Positions 44,839 to 53,399 of a stretch of 64,000 nucleotides of DNA are shown here, in pieces. Under the pieces are notes generated by a model, which was not told where the DNA came from, did not search any database, and saw only the letters and a list, made by a program, of their open reading frames with translations. The stretch lies in contig NZ_KQ236688.1 of NCBI RefSeq assembly GCF_001183545.1, forward strand, positions 4,166,395 through 4,230,394, written 5' to 3'. Both the position numbers and the translations under genes were made by a program. Within the stretch, counting starts at the first letter, position 1, and every line of letters starts with the position of its first letter. This stretch comes from Cellvibrio sp. pealriver. Its GTDB lineage: Bacteria > Pseudomonadota > Gammaproteobacteria > Pseudomonadales > Cellvibrionaceae.

Positions 44839-45372
44839 TTACAGCCCCTTGAGTTTTGCCAGTGCGGGCTGGGTGTTCACCAGATTGCGTGTTTCCAGGT
44901 AAGTTTGCTGGATCAGGTAGGCATCGCCACTGGCGCGGTGGCGTTTGATATCGAGCCGCTTTTCCAGCCGCTTTTTGGTTTGGTCCCAGAGCAGCAGTTG
45001 AGCTTCGCTGGCGATCATTTCAATCGGGCTTAGATGGAAGCTGGGCTGTATGCGGCCGGCAAAAAACAGGCGGTTTAGCCAGGGGCTGTCGTGTGTCCAG
45101 GCATCGCTGTAGGCGGTAATTTCACCGAGAAACTGGTTGAGTTCGATGCAGATGTCGTGCGGTTTGCGCCCGCGGCTCTCCAGTAGCCCGCGCGAAATAC
45201 CGTGAATTGACTGGGCGCTTTCACTCCAATGATCCCACTCGGGCGGTGGCTCAATCAGCGCGCAATAGCGATCCCCGTTGGTTTTCACTACGCCAATCTC
45301 AATGGGATAGCTGCGTGAACCAAAGCCGGAGGCTTCGATATCGATGATCGTAGGGTTGGGTAATCTGCGCAT
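44839..45372 (-). CDS. DEDDh-type 3'-5' exonuclease domain protein
   Basis: 177 residues from the ATG at 45372. IIDIEASGFGSRSYPIEIGVV gives the first D-x-E, AYSDAWTHDSPWLNRLF the third acidic motif, and HRASGDAYLI the His plus last Asp, so the catalytic set of a DnaQ-like DEDDh nuclease is visible. It is a stand-alone domain without polymerase or helicase partner. The substrate is unknown. It is encoded divergently from hemA, with 176 nt between their starts. Confidence 0.8.
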   Translation of the reverse strand: MRRLPNPTIIDIEASGFGSRSYPIEIGVVKTNGDRYCALIEPPPEWDHWSESAQSIHGISRGLLESRGRKPHDICIELNQFLGEITAYSDAWTHDSPWLNRLFFAGRIQPSFHLSPIEMIASEAQLLLWDQTKKRLEKRLDIKRHRASGDAYLIQQTYLETRNLVNTQPALAKLKGL

Positions 45373-45548
45373 GGAAAATCCTTGGATTGCGTCTGCGATT
45401 GAGTATAGATGCTGATAGATCAGGTGAATGAGTAAGAGGCAATAACATCCCTTTATGACAGGATTGCACGCTAACCTCTTGTCATGCCCCCGTTGTGACC
45501 GGACAATACCGCCCTTCAAACTATACCGGCCTGAAATTACTCGCCCCC

Positions 45549-46850
45549 ATGACCCTGTTAGCCTTCGGCATCAACCATACCACTGCTCCTCTTGCCCTGC
45601 GCGAGCGGGTTGCCTTTGCGCCCGAACTGCTGCAGAAGGCCATGCAGGAGGCGTGCGCCCAAGCGGGTTTGAACGAAGTTGCCATACTCTCAACCTGCAA
45701 CCGCACCGAAATCTATGCCGCGAGTGAAGGTGAAGCCGGGGCAATCCAACAGTGGCTGGTCGATCACACGGCGATTGAAGCCGCTGATCTGGCCAATAGC
45801 TATTACTGCTATCAAGGTCAGGATGCTGTGCGCCATATGATGAAGGTCGCCGGTGGGCTGGATTCACTTGTGTTGGGTGAACCGCAAATTTTAGGCCAAA
45901 TGAAATCGGCCTTTGCCCAAGCCAAAGAAGCGGGTACGTTGGGGGCAGAGCTGCACGTTGTTTTCCAGCAAGTATTCAATATTGCCAAGCGCGTGCGCAC
46001 AGAAACGGCGATTGGCGAGAACCCGGTTTCCGTTGCCTATGCGGCAGTCAGTTTGGCGCAACAAATTTTCTCTGACCTCAAACAAGATACCGCGCTCCTC
46101 ATTGGTGCAGGTGAGACGATTGAATTGGTAGCGCGCCATCTGGCAGAGCAGGGCATCAAAAAAATGATCGTCGCCAACCGCACGCTGGACCGCGCCCAAC
46201 GGTTGGCGCGTGAGTTCAATGGTGAAGCGATTTTGTTGGCCGACATCCCCGAGCAATTGCACCGTGTTGACATCGTCATCTCTTCTACCGCCAGCCAATT
46301 GCCTTTGCTGGGTAAAGGCGCGGTGGAATCGGCGCTGAAAAAACGCAAGCACAAACCCATGTTTATGCTTGATATTGCGGTACCGCGCGATATCGAAGAG
46401 CAAGTGGGCGAGCTTGATGATGTGTATCTGTACACCGTCGATGATTTGCACGCGGTTATTGATGAAAACAAAAAATCCCGCGTTGCGGCTGCAGATCAGG
46501 CGGAAGAAATTATTAATCAAGGCGTGGAACTGTTTTTGCGTCAGCAGCGCGCATTGGATGCGGTTGAAACGGTAAAAGCTTATCGCCAAAAAGCAGAGCA
46601 ACTACGCGACCAGGAATTGCAAAAAGCCTTGCGCAGTTTGCAAACCGGCGGCAATCCCGAGCAGGTGTTGCAACAGTTTGCGCGCAACCTGACCAATAAA
46701 CTCATTCATTCACCGACCACCGTTCTAAAAGAAGCGAGCGCGAGTTCGCGTCATCATGTCATTCAGGTCGCACAAGAACTGTTTGCGCTTTCGCCGCAAG
46801 AATCTGTTAACCCGGCTGCTAACAATAGCAGCGATGCAAGTGAGTCATAA
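45549..46850 (+). CDS. hemA: Glutamyl-tRNA reductase
   Basis: 433 residues from the ATG at 45549. [19 protein letters not shown], the nucleophile motif [41 protein letters not shown] (NADPH site) and VIDENKKSR match HemA. It reduces Glu-tRNA to glutamate-1-semialdehyde, first step of the C5 tetrapyrrole pathway. Its stop overlaps prfA (TAATG), as in the common hemA-prfA-prmC operon. Confidence 0.97.
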   Translation: MTLLAFGINHTTAPLALRERVAFAPELLQKAMQEACAQAGLNEVAILSTCNRTEIYAASEGEAGAIQQWLVDHTAIEAADLANSYYCYQGQDAVRHMMKVAGGLDSLVLGEPQILGQMKSAFAQAKEAGTLGAELHVVFQQVFNIAKRVRTETAIGENPVSVAYAAVSLAQQIFSDLKQDTALLIGAGETIELVARHLAEQGIKKMIVANRTLDRAQRLAREFNGEAILLADIPEQLHRVDIVISSTASQLPLLGKGAVESALKKRKHKPMFMLDIAVPRDIEEQVGELDDVYLYTVDDLHAVIDENKKSRVAAADQAEEIINQGVELFLRQQRALDAVETVKAYRQKAEQLRDQELQKALRSLQTGGNPEQVLQQFARNLTNKLIHSPTTVLKEASASSRHHVIQVAQELFALSPQESVNPAANNSSDASES

Positions 46851-47932
46851 TGAAAGCATCTATTCTAGAAAAACTGGATCGCCTTAAAGAGCGCTACGAA
46901 GAAGTCAGCGCGCTCTTGTCAGAAGCCGAGGTCATCAACAACCAGAATAAATTCCGCGATCTGTCAAAAGAGTATGCGGAATTGGAACCTGTGGTTCAGG
47001 GGTACAAAAGCTACCTGCAATTGTTGGCAGATATTGAAGAGGCGAAAAATCTTCTCGTGTCTGGCGATGACGACATGAAAGAAATGGCAGAAGAAGAATT
47101 AAAAGAGTGCGAAGCGCGCCTTGAGCCGATGCAATTGGAATTGCAAAAACTCTTGCTGCCAAAAGACCCGAACGATGAGAAAAACTGTTATCTCGAAATC
47201 CGTGCTGGTACCGGTGGCGATGAAGCTGCAATTTTTTCCGGCGATTTATTCCGCATGTATTCCCGCTTTGCAGAAACGCAAGGTTGGCGTGTGGAAGTGT
47301 TGAGCCAGAACGAAGGTGAACATGGCGGATTTAAAGAAATCATCACGCTGGTGAGCGGTCAGGGTGTGTATTCAAAATTAAAATTTGAATCGGGTGCGCA
47401 TCGCGTACAGCGCGTGCCGGAAACTGAATCCCAAGGGCGCATCCATACTTCGGCCTGTACTGTTGCGGTAATGCCGGAAGCGGATGAGATGGAAGAAATT
47501 AATATCAACAAAGCGGATCTGCGCATCGATACGTTTCGTGCATCCGGCGCTGGTGGTCAGCACGTTAACAAAACCGATTCTGCAATCCGTATTGTGCATA
47601 TCCCAACCGGTTTGGTAGTGGAGTGTCAGGACGAGCGTTCGCAACACAAAAACCGCGCACGCGCGATGAGTTTGCTGGCGACCAAATTAAAGCAGCAGCA
47701 AGAAGATGCTGCGCATAAATCCATGGCCGATGAGCGTCGCAACCTGGTGGGTTCCGGTGACCGTTCCGAGCGTATTCGCACCTACAATTATCCGCAAGGG
47801 CGTGTGACAGACCATCGCATCAACTTAACGCTGTACTCGTTGGATGCGATTATGCAGGGTGATTTAAATCCAATTGTTGAACCGCTTGCGCACGAGTATC
47901 AAGCTGATCAATTGGCGGCGATTGCGGATTAA
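46850..47932 (+). CDS. prfA: Peptide chain release factor 1
   Basis: 360 residues; recognises UAA and UAG. The PxT region reads [14 protein letters not shown], and the catalytic GGQ is in [18 protein letters not shown]. The N-terminal domain ([16 protein letters not shown]) is complete. It overlaps hemA by one base and is followed by prmC, which methylates its GGQ glutamine. Confidence 0.98.
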   Translation: MKASILEKLDRLKERYEEVSALLSEAEVINNQNKFRDLSKEYAELEPVVQGYKSYLQLLADIEEAKNLLVSGDDDMKEMAEEELKECEARLEPMQLELQKLLLPKDPNDEKNCYLEIRAGTGGDEAAIFSGDLFRMYSRFAETQGWRVEVLSQNEGEHGGFKEIITLVSGQGVYSKLKFESGAHRVQRVPETESQGRIHTSACTVAVMPEADEMEEININKADLRIDTFRASGAGGQHVNKTDSAIRIVHIPTGLVVECQDERSQHKNRARAMSLLATKLKQQQEDAAHKSMADERRNLVGSGDRSERIRTYNYPQGRVTDHRINLTLYSLDAIMQGDLNPIVEPLAHEYQADQLAAIAD

Positions 47933-47953
47933 TTTTTAAATCTTTGTACCAAT

Positions 47954-48024
47954 GTAGGTTGGGCAGCAATGCCCAACATAAAACCATCTTATGAATTTTC
48001 GTTGGGCATTGCTGCCCAACCTAC
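47954..48024. repeat. REP-like nested inverted repeat between prfA and prmC
   Basis: A perfect 24-nt arm at 47954-47977 is repeated inverted at 48001-48024 with a 23-nt spacer. Each arm is itself a hairpin: stem GTTGGGCA/TGCCCAAC with a 4-nt loop (GCAA or TTGC). It ends only 11 nt before the prmC ATG. Confidence 0.9.
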
Positions 48025-48035
48025 GTGGCTCCCTT

Positions 48036-48896
48036 ATGAGCAACATCACCGTTGCGCAATGTTTACAGCGTGCAAGCGAGCTGGAATCCGTAAGCGATTC
48101 CGCTCGCCTCGATATCGAATTAATTCTTTGTCATATCCTGCAAAAAAATCGCACCTGGCTTTTTACTTGGCCGGATAAAACACTCACTTCCGATCAGCAA
48201 ACAATGTTTGATGATTTTTTTCAGCGCCGAAAAAACGGTGAACCGATTGCACATATTATTGGTCAGCGCGAATTCTGGTCACTGCCGTTGTCAGTGAATA
48301 ATTCCACCTTGATTCCCCGCCCGGATACCGAGCTGTTGGTAGAGACAACATTGGAATTATTTGCCAACGATGCACCGGCACAGCAGCGGCGTTGTTTGGA
48401 TTTGGGTACGGGCACGGGAGCAATTGTATTGGCGCTGGCCAGCGAAAAACCGCATTGGCAATTGCTGGGGGTGGATTACTCGGCAGATGCTGTTGCATTG
48501 GCAGAAAAAAATCGTCGAGCTTTAGAATTTGGTCATGTAAGCATCCTGCAAAGTAATTGGTTTTCTGCTGTTCCCGCACAGCTATTTGATGTGATTGTCA
48601 GTAATCCACCGTATATAGATCCACAGGATTGTCACCTCGAACAAGGCGATGTGCGGTTTGAGCCGCGCTCGGCGCTGGTCGCAGGTAATCATGGTCTAGC
48701 CGATATTGAATTAATCATTCGTGATGGCTGGAATTATGTGGCGGAAGGTGGTTGGTTGTTGTTAGAGCATGGCTACGATCAAGGTGAAGCTGTGCGCAGG
48801 TTGTTACACGCACGCGGGTTTATTGCGGTAGAAACCCGGCGCGATTTTGGTGGCAATGAACGCGTATCGCTTGGCAAAAAGAAGGAGCAATCGTGA
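48036..48896 (+). CDS. prmC: Release factor glutamine methyltransferase
   Basis: 286 residues from the ATG at 48036. The SAM site CLDLGTGTGAIVLALAS and the diagnostic NPPY motif (DVIVSNPPYIDPQD) identify PrmC (HemK), which methylates the GGQ glutamine of RF1 and RF2. No Shine-Dalgarno is seen, because the inverted repeat ends just upstream. Its stop overlaps the moeB-like start (GTGA). Confidence 0.94.
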   Translation: MSNITVAQCLQRASELESVSDSARLDIELILCHILQKNRTWLFTWPDKTLTSDQQTMFDDFFQRRKNGEPIAHIIGQREFWSLPLSVNNSTLIPRPDTELLVETTLELFANDAPAQQRRCLDLGTGTGAIVLALASEKPHWQLLGVDYSADAVALAEKNRRALEFGHVSILQSNWFSAVPAQLFDVIVSNPPYIDPQDCHLEQGDVRFEPRSALVAGNHGLADIELIIRDGWNYVAEGGWLLLEHGYDQGEAVRRLLHARGFIAVETRRDFGGNERVSLGKKKEQS

Positions 48897-49645
48897 ACGA
48901 CGAACAATTATTGCGTTACTCGCGCCAGATTATGTTGCCTGATGTCGATATCGACGGACAGGAAAAATTACTGGCGGCGCGCGTATTGATTATCGGGCTG
49001 GGTGGATTGGGTTCACCGGTGGCAATGTACCTTGCAGCAGCAGGTGTTGGGCATTTGGTGTTGGCCGATTTTGATGCGGTGGATTTAACCAATTTGCAAC
49101 GACAAATTGCGCATACTAGTGCGCGCATTGGCATGAACAAATCGGCCTCGGCGGCGCAGGCGTTGCGCGAGTTGAACCCCGAAGTGCAGATCGAATGTAT
49201 CGAGCAAGTATTGGATGCAGACAATCTTGCCGGGCAAGTTAAACGCGCTGATGTTGTGGTGGATTGCACCGATAATTTTGCCACGCGCTTTGCAATCAAT
49301 GCCGCCTGTGTGGCAGCTGGCGTTCCGTTGGTGTCGGGTGCTGCAATCCGTTTGGAAGGGCAAGTCGCGGTGTTTGACTCGCGCCAACAAAACAGCCCGT
49401 GTTATCGCTGCCTGTACGAAGAAGATAGCGATGACCTGACCTGTGCCGCTAATGGTGTATTGGCTCCGCTGGTGGGTGTTATCGGTTCAATGCAAGCGCT
49501 TGAAGTCATCAAGTTGATCTGTGGTTTTGGAACATCCCTTGCCGGGCGTTTGTTGTTGTTAGATGCACGCCATAGCCAGTGGCGTGAGATGAAGCTGCCC
49601 AAAGATCCCGAATGCCCAGTGTGCAGCCTGCGTAAGCCTGTGTAA
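48893..49645 (+). CDS. moeB: MoeB/ThiF-type adenylyltransferase (HesA/MoeB/ThiF family)
   Basis: 250 residues. [20 protein letters not shown], the ATP loop [35 protein letters not shown], and CYRCLYE together with CPVCSL (the two zinc-binding CxxC pairs) are typical of MoeB. It adenylates the C-terminus of a ubiquitin-like sulfur carrier (MoaD or ThiS); which one cannot be told here. The start is GTG with GGAG 6 nt upstream, overlapping prmC by 4 nt. Confidence 0.9.
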   Translation: MNDEQLLRYSRQIMLPDVDIDGQEKLLAARVLIIGLGGLGSPVAMYLAAAGVGHLVLADFDAVDLTNLQRQIAHTSARIGMNKSASAAQALRELNPEVQIECIEQVLDADNLAGQVKRADVVVDCTDNFATRFAINAACVAAGVPLVSGAAIRLEGQVAVFDSRQQNSPCYRCLYEEDSDDLTCAANGVLAPLVGVIGSMQALEVIKLICGFGTSLAGRLLLLDARHSQWREMKLPKDPECPVCSLRKPV

Positions 49646-49730
49646 AAAACTTGTTTTTTGCAATGGCATCTTTATATTGGCGCCATCGGTTTCTGACTCT
49701 ATTTATTTTCATTTATGCAAAGGTGTTTTG

Positions 49731-50339
49731 ATGAGCGAAGTTCCTTCCGGCTATAAAACTGGATTTCTCCCGGCATTAATATTCAGCTCGCGCTGGTTAC
49801 AGTTGCCTTTATATTTGGGTCTGATTATCGCGCAGTGCGCCTATGTGTTTCTGTTCTTGAAGGAACTGACGCATCTGGTAACCGATGTCGCCTCGATGAA
49901 TGAACAGCAAATTATGCTGATCGTGTTGGGCTTGATCGATGTGGTGATGATTTCCAACTTGTTGGTGATGGTGATTGTCGGTGGTTACGAGACCTTCGTC
50001 TCGCGTCTTCGTCTTGATGGTCATCCCGATCAACCTGAATGGTTGAGCCACGTTAATGCAACGGTATTGAAAGTAAAATTGGCAATGGCAATTATCGGTA
50101 TCTCTTCTATCCACTTGTTAAAAACATTTATCGAAGCGGGTTATATCGGCATTCCTTGTGAAGAGCTGATGAAGTTAAAACAATACGCCAACAACCCAAG
50201 TGCTTGTGCAAAAATTACTGAAGCCGGTGTGATGTGGCAAACCATTATCCATATGGCATTTATCGCATCGGCGATTGGTATTGCGTATACCGACTGGTTA
50301 ATGCAGAAAGTCAGTGATGGCGCCAAAAAGCATCACTAA
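49731..50339 (+). CDS. UPF0114 family membrane protein (YqhA-like)
   Basis: 202 residues from the ATG at 49731, with AAGG 7 nt upstream. [20 protein letters not shown] starts the first membrane helix; further helices are around [45 protein letters not shown] and [17 protein letters not shown]. The YETFVSRL block is a family hallmark. Function is not known for the family. It stands alone in its transcription unit and ends with a terminator at 50368-50395. Confidence 0.9.
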   Translation: MSEVPSGYKTGFLPALIFSSRWLQLPLYLGLIIAQCAYVFLFLKELTHLVTDVASMNEQQIMLIVLGLIDVVMISNLLVMVIVGGYETFVSRLRLDGHPDQPEWLSHVNATVLKVKLAMAIIGISSIHLLKTFIEAGYIGIPCEELMKLKQYANNPSACAKITEAGVMWQTIIHMAFIASAIGIAYTDWLMQKVSDGAKKHH

Positions 50340-50367
50340 TACTCGGTTCGAAGTAATACGGTAATTC

Positions 50368-50395
50368 AAAAAAAGCGGCAATGCCGCTTTTTTTG
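50368..50395 (+). terminator. Terminator behind the UPF0114 gene
   Basis: Stem GCGGC/GCCGC with AAT loop, flanked by A7 and T7, so it can also work on the other strand. It lies 28 nt after the stop. Confidence 0.88.
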
Positions 50396-50416
50396 TAATT
50401 GATTTATTGCAGGGTG

Positions 50417-51910
50417 ATGGATGTGACAATCAAACATAATATTGTGTATCGCATCAATGGTTTTACCGTTAATGTCACCCAGCGGCAAGTTGTTACTGCA
50501 CAAGAAACGATAAATGTCAGGCCTAAAACGTTTTCGTTATTGCTGCTGTTTCTTGAAAATCCTTTGCAGGTGTTAGCAAAAGAATTTTTGCTAAACCAAG
50601 TGTGGGATGATGTCAGGGTTGAAGAGCAGGTTTTGGTGCAGTCCATTCGTGAGTTGCGACAATTATTTTCCCCGCTGGATATTATCCAAACACATCCACG
50701 CAAAGGTTACGCCTGGGTTATCCCTGTTGAAAAAGTCGAACAACTCCCCGCGATTGAAACGCTACAAAAACCTTCCCGTCTAAGCATAAAAATTCCCAAG
50801 GTTGTCGTGGTTTTGGGTGTTGTCGTGTTATGTGCGCTGGGGCTTTTTGTATTCAAGCATGTTGCTGTTAGCGATCCAGCCAATAAAAATATTATTACGG
50901 TGTTACCTATCGAAAATCGCACCGAAGGTTCCAATTTATCCTGGGTTCGCTTGGGGATGATGGATCAGTTGATCCAGTCGTTGCAGCTGTCGCCTGACGT
51001 GCAGGTATTTGATGTTCCCTATGTGCTGCACTTGTTGGATGTGTCAGGTGAGTCGGGTGTCGATACCCGTAATCGGATGCAACTGGTGAACCGCATTTTT
51101 GAAATATCGGGATCAAGTTTGGTGTTGGATTTGGAACTGGCAGGTTCAGTCAATGATTACCGGTTGCTGTATCGCCTGTATACACCTACGGATCAAGCAT
51201 CGGGTGTCATTATGGAGCATCAGTTAGATCAGGTGATAGAAAGCCTGGCCAAGGTGATTGCCACAAAAACCAATGCGCGTTTGGATTTGTCGCACCTGAA
51301 TGCGGAATTCAATTCCAATGTAGTGGCGCAAGCTTGGGATAAATGGAATCAGGGTCAGGCAGATGCAGCGATTGCCCTGTTAAAAACCGCTGTTACTTTA
51401 GAGCCGGATAATTTTCTGGCCTATCAACTGTTAATTGAAGCGGAACTGCACCAGCAGGATTGGGATCAGGCAATTGATCATGCAAAAAAGAGTATCGCTA
51501 CTGCTGGGCAGGAGCATTATTCCAGACTCTATGTGTTTTATTATTTATTAGCCAAAGCGGAATTTGCGCGTGGTGATCTTGAACAGGCGCGGGCCAATTT
51601 ATTGGTCGCAGAGCGATTGGCCAAGGAAGCGTTTGATAGTTTGTACCAAGCCTATATCGCCAGTGTGTGGGGTGATATTGCATTCGCATCCCGGCATTTT
51701 GATGAGGCTGAAATCGCCTATCAGCGGGCGATGGGGCATCATCAGACAATCGCATGTCCAATTGGTGTCAGCATGGCGCGTTTAAAATTGATCGATCTTT
51801 ACCATCTCCAAAAACGTAAAAGCCAAGTGCAAGAGCAACTGGATCAGCTTGGTGTTTTAGTAAAAAAGCATAAGTTGCCAATCGAATTGCCAACACTGCC
51901 GGCAAAGTAG
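50417..51910 (+). CDS. CadC/ToxR-like membrane transcriptional regulator with TPR-containing periplasmic part
   Basis: About 497 residues from the ATG at 50417; a GTG at 50423 (AGGG 8 nt upstream) is an alternative. The N-terminal ~100 residues form an OmpR-type winged helix (RPKTFSLLLLFLENPLQVLAKEFLLNQVWDD, VLVQSIRELRQLF, HPRKGYAWVIP). One membrane helix lies near 127-148 (VVVVLGVVVLCALGLFVF). The periplasmic part has a GlnH/adenylate-cyclase-associated-like domain (ITVLPIENRTEGSNLSWVRLGM) and TPRs (ADAAIALLKTAVTLEPDNFL). It probably links an envelope signal to transcription of unknown targets, perhaps the neighbouring genes. Confidence 0.85.
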   Translation: MDVTIKHNIVYRINGFTVNVTQRQVVTAQETINVRPKTFSLLLLFLENPLQVLAKEFLLNQVWDDVRVEEQVLVQSIRELRQLFSPLDIIQTHPRKGYAWVIPVEKVEQLPAIETLQKPSRLSIKIPKVVVVLGVVVLCALGLFVFKHVAVSDPANKNIITVLPIENRTEGSNLSWVRLGMMDQLIQSLQLSPDVQVFDVPYVLHLLDVSGESGVDTRNRMQLVNRIFEISGSSLVLDLELAGSVNDYRLLYRLYTPTDQASGVIMEHQLDQVIESLAKVIATKTNARLDLSHLNAEFNSNVVAQAWDKWNQGQADAAIALLKTAVTLEPDNFLAYQLLIEAELHQQDWDQAIDHAKKSIATAGQEHYSRLYVFYYLLAKAEFARGDLEQARANLLVAERLAKEAFDSLYQAYIASVWGDIAFASRHFDEAEIAYQRAMGHHQTIACPIGVSMARLKLIDLYHLQKRKSQVQEQLDQLGVLVKKHKLPIELPTLPAK

Positions 51911-51967
51911 TCATTTCATGACCACAACACCTATTCCATCTAATTAAGCAGTAAGTATTTACCAGTG

Positions 51968-52037
51968 CGTCATCCCCGCCTGCGGGGATCCATAGGTTTT
52001 AAGGTCTACAGCTGGACTCCCGCGAGCGGGAGTGACG
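51968..52037. repeat. REP-like element with two opposed hairpins, copy 1
   Basis: Hairpins ATCCCCGC/GCGGGGAT (51972-51989) and ACTCCCGC/GCGGGAGT (52016-52033), with 2-nt loops. CGTCA/TGACG flank the outside and TCCA/TGGA the inside, so the two halves are inverted copies. A related element is at 55611-55676. The rest of the 249-nt gap around it shows nothing else. Confidence 0.88.
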
Positions 52038-52159
52038 ATGAGTTATGTAGCTGAGAAGACCACAATGCAGTGATTTTCATAAAATTTTATAAAGTTTCAT
52101 TGGTTTTTAACCCTGCAAACTCGCGAAAGTAGCCCGACATTATTTATCGGGTGAGTTCT

Positions 52160-53278
52160 ATGGCTTCCAATCCAATCCGCTGGCGCAGTTTTATTAGCCT
52201 GTCTGTTTTCTGTGGTTTAACCGTTCTTTTCATTACGTCACTGTTGATGTTTTTACAGCCGCATCAGGATCTGGTGGCATTGCTGCATACGATTTTTGGT
52301 TTTTGGATGTTGCTGCTGTTGCTCTGGCATATCAAAAATAACTTCAAACCCCTCAAAAATTATGTCAAAGGTACCGGAGCTTCAAAGGTCAATTCTGTTG
52401 CCTGGGGGAGTGCGGGTGTCTTTGTGTTACTGCTGGTTCTGGTTTATCACCAGACTGCGCCTTTTGCGCAGTTTTATCGCTGGGGGCAAACGCAGCGTGC
52501 GGCAACTGAAAATGTGATGGATGAGCAGCAGGTTTACCAAATCCGCAAGGTGCAGCCCGCTATCGCACATGGAGAAACACTGACGGTTGAGTTTCGTAAA
52601 GGACCGTTTTTTATGTGGCCGCAATATGCCATCTGGCTTGAGACGCTAGAGGGGGAATTTATCCAGCCGTTGTATGTGACCGGAAAACTGGCGAGCAATA
52701 ATTTTTCCAATAAAGTCACACAAAAAAATCCACAGCGGGTATTTACCGAAAATCCTTTTGCGACGGGCGAAGATGAAAACGATATTTTTGAATATCAATG
52801 GGATACCGCCAGTAAAAATGACCGTATGCGCCCTGAGTCCCTGCCGGTGTTTTTACACGCGCTGGGTTTGCAATCATCCGGTGGTGCAATGGTGCCGGAA
52901 GAACCGACTCCGGAACTGGATGCGTATTCTGGTGCGACCCTGTTGGAAAACTTTTCACTAACGACCCGATCGATTGCGAAATTGCCGGAGCAATTCCGCA
53001 TCCGTTTTGAAATCAACCAGTCGTTTGATTTTAATGACTACTACTCCAGCGACCGTTTTCCCGATGACAGCATTTACTCCGGCGATGGCTATTCCGCCCA
53101 GCCATCGGTTATTTATGAGGCGGTGGTTGACCGCCGCGATAAACACCCGGTTTATTTATTGACGCTGGCGGGGCAAGGGCATCACTCCGGCAGGGATGGC
53201 CAGATTCATCCCGACACAAGCAAGCTCACTACGGCAACGCAATTGGTCGATAGGATCATGATTGAGTTTCATCCTTGA
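52160..53278 (+). CDS. DUF4405-like membrane protein with large periplasmic domain
   Basis: About 372 residues from the ATG at 52160 (GGTGAG 5 nt upstream). Three N-terminal helices: LSVFCGLTVLFITSLLMFL, LLHTIFGFWMLLLLLWHI and WGSAGVFVLLLVLVYH. His residues in and beside them (HTIFGFW, LWHIKNNFKPLKNY) resemble the heme-binding DUF4405/cytochrome-b-like fold. The ~270-residue remainder is probably periplasmic (MWPQYAIWLETLEGEFIQPL, AYSGATLLENFSLTTRS) and has no motif I recognise. It stands 121 nt before a TonB receptor behind a Fur box, so a role in iron uptake or flavin/heme redox at the membrane is possible. Confidence 0.6.
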   Translation: MASNPIRWRSFISLSVFCGLTVLFITSLLMFLQPHQDLVALLHTIFGFWMLLLLLWHIKNNFKPLKNYVKGTGASKVNSVAWGSAGVFVLLLVLVYHQTAPFAQFYRWGQTQRAATENVMDEQQVYQIRKVQPAIAHGETLTVEFRKGPFFMWPQYAIWLETLEGEFIQPLYVTGKLASNNFSNKVTQKNPQRVFTENPFATGEDENDIFEYQWDTASKNDRMRPESLPVFLHALGLQSSGGAMVPEEPTPELDAYSGATLLENFSLTTRSIAKLPEQFRIRFEINQSFDFNDYYSSDRFPDDSIYSGDGYSAQPSVIYEAVVDRRDKHPVYLLTLAGQGHHSGRDGQIHPDTSKLTTATQLVDRIMIEFHP

Positions 53279-53343
53279 ATGGGGAATGACTGGTGCAATT
53301 GATCCAGAACAATGATTGGCTTATTTTCAATCTAAATGCTATT

Positions 53344-53362
53344 GATAGTAATTATCATTATG
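53344..53362 (+). promoter_or_regulatory. Probable Fur box before the TonB receptor
   Basis: The 19-bp sequence GATAGTAATTATCATTATG matches 15 of 19 positions of the classical Fur consensus GATAATGATAATCATTATC. It lies 38 nt before the receptor start and overlaps a TATGAT -10-like element at 53359-53364, a good position for iron-dependent repression. Confidence 0.75.
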
Positions 53363-53399
53363 ATATTCTGGCGCTCAAATTTTCCTGAGAGCCAGAATT

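Noticed and set aside
45891..46601. 236-codon minus-strand frame opposite hemA
   Set aside because: It is fully inside hemA, whose motifs are intact; the translation looks like a codon-bias shadow.
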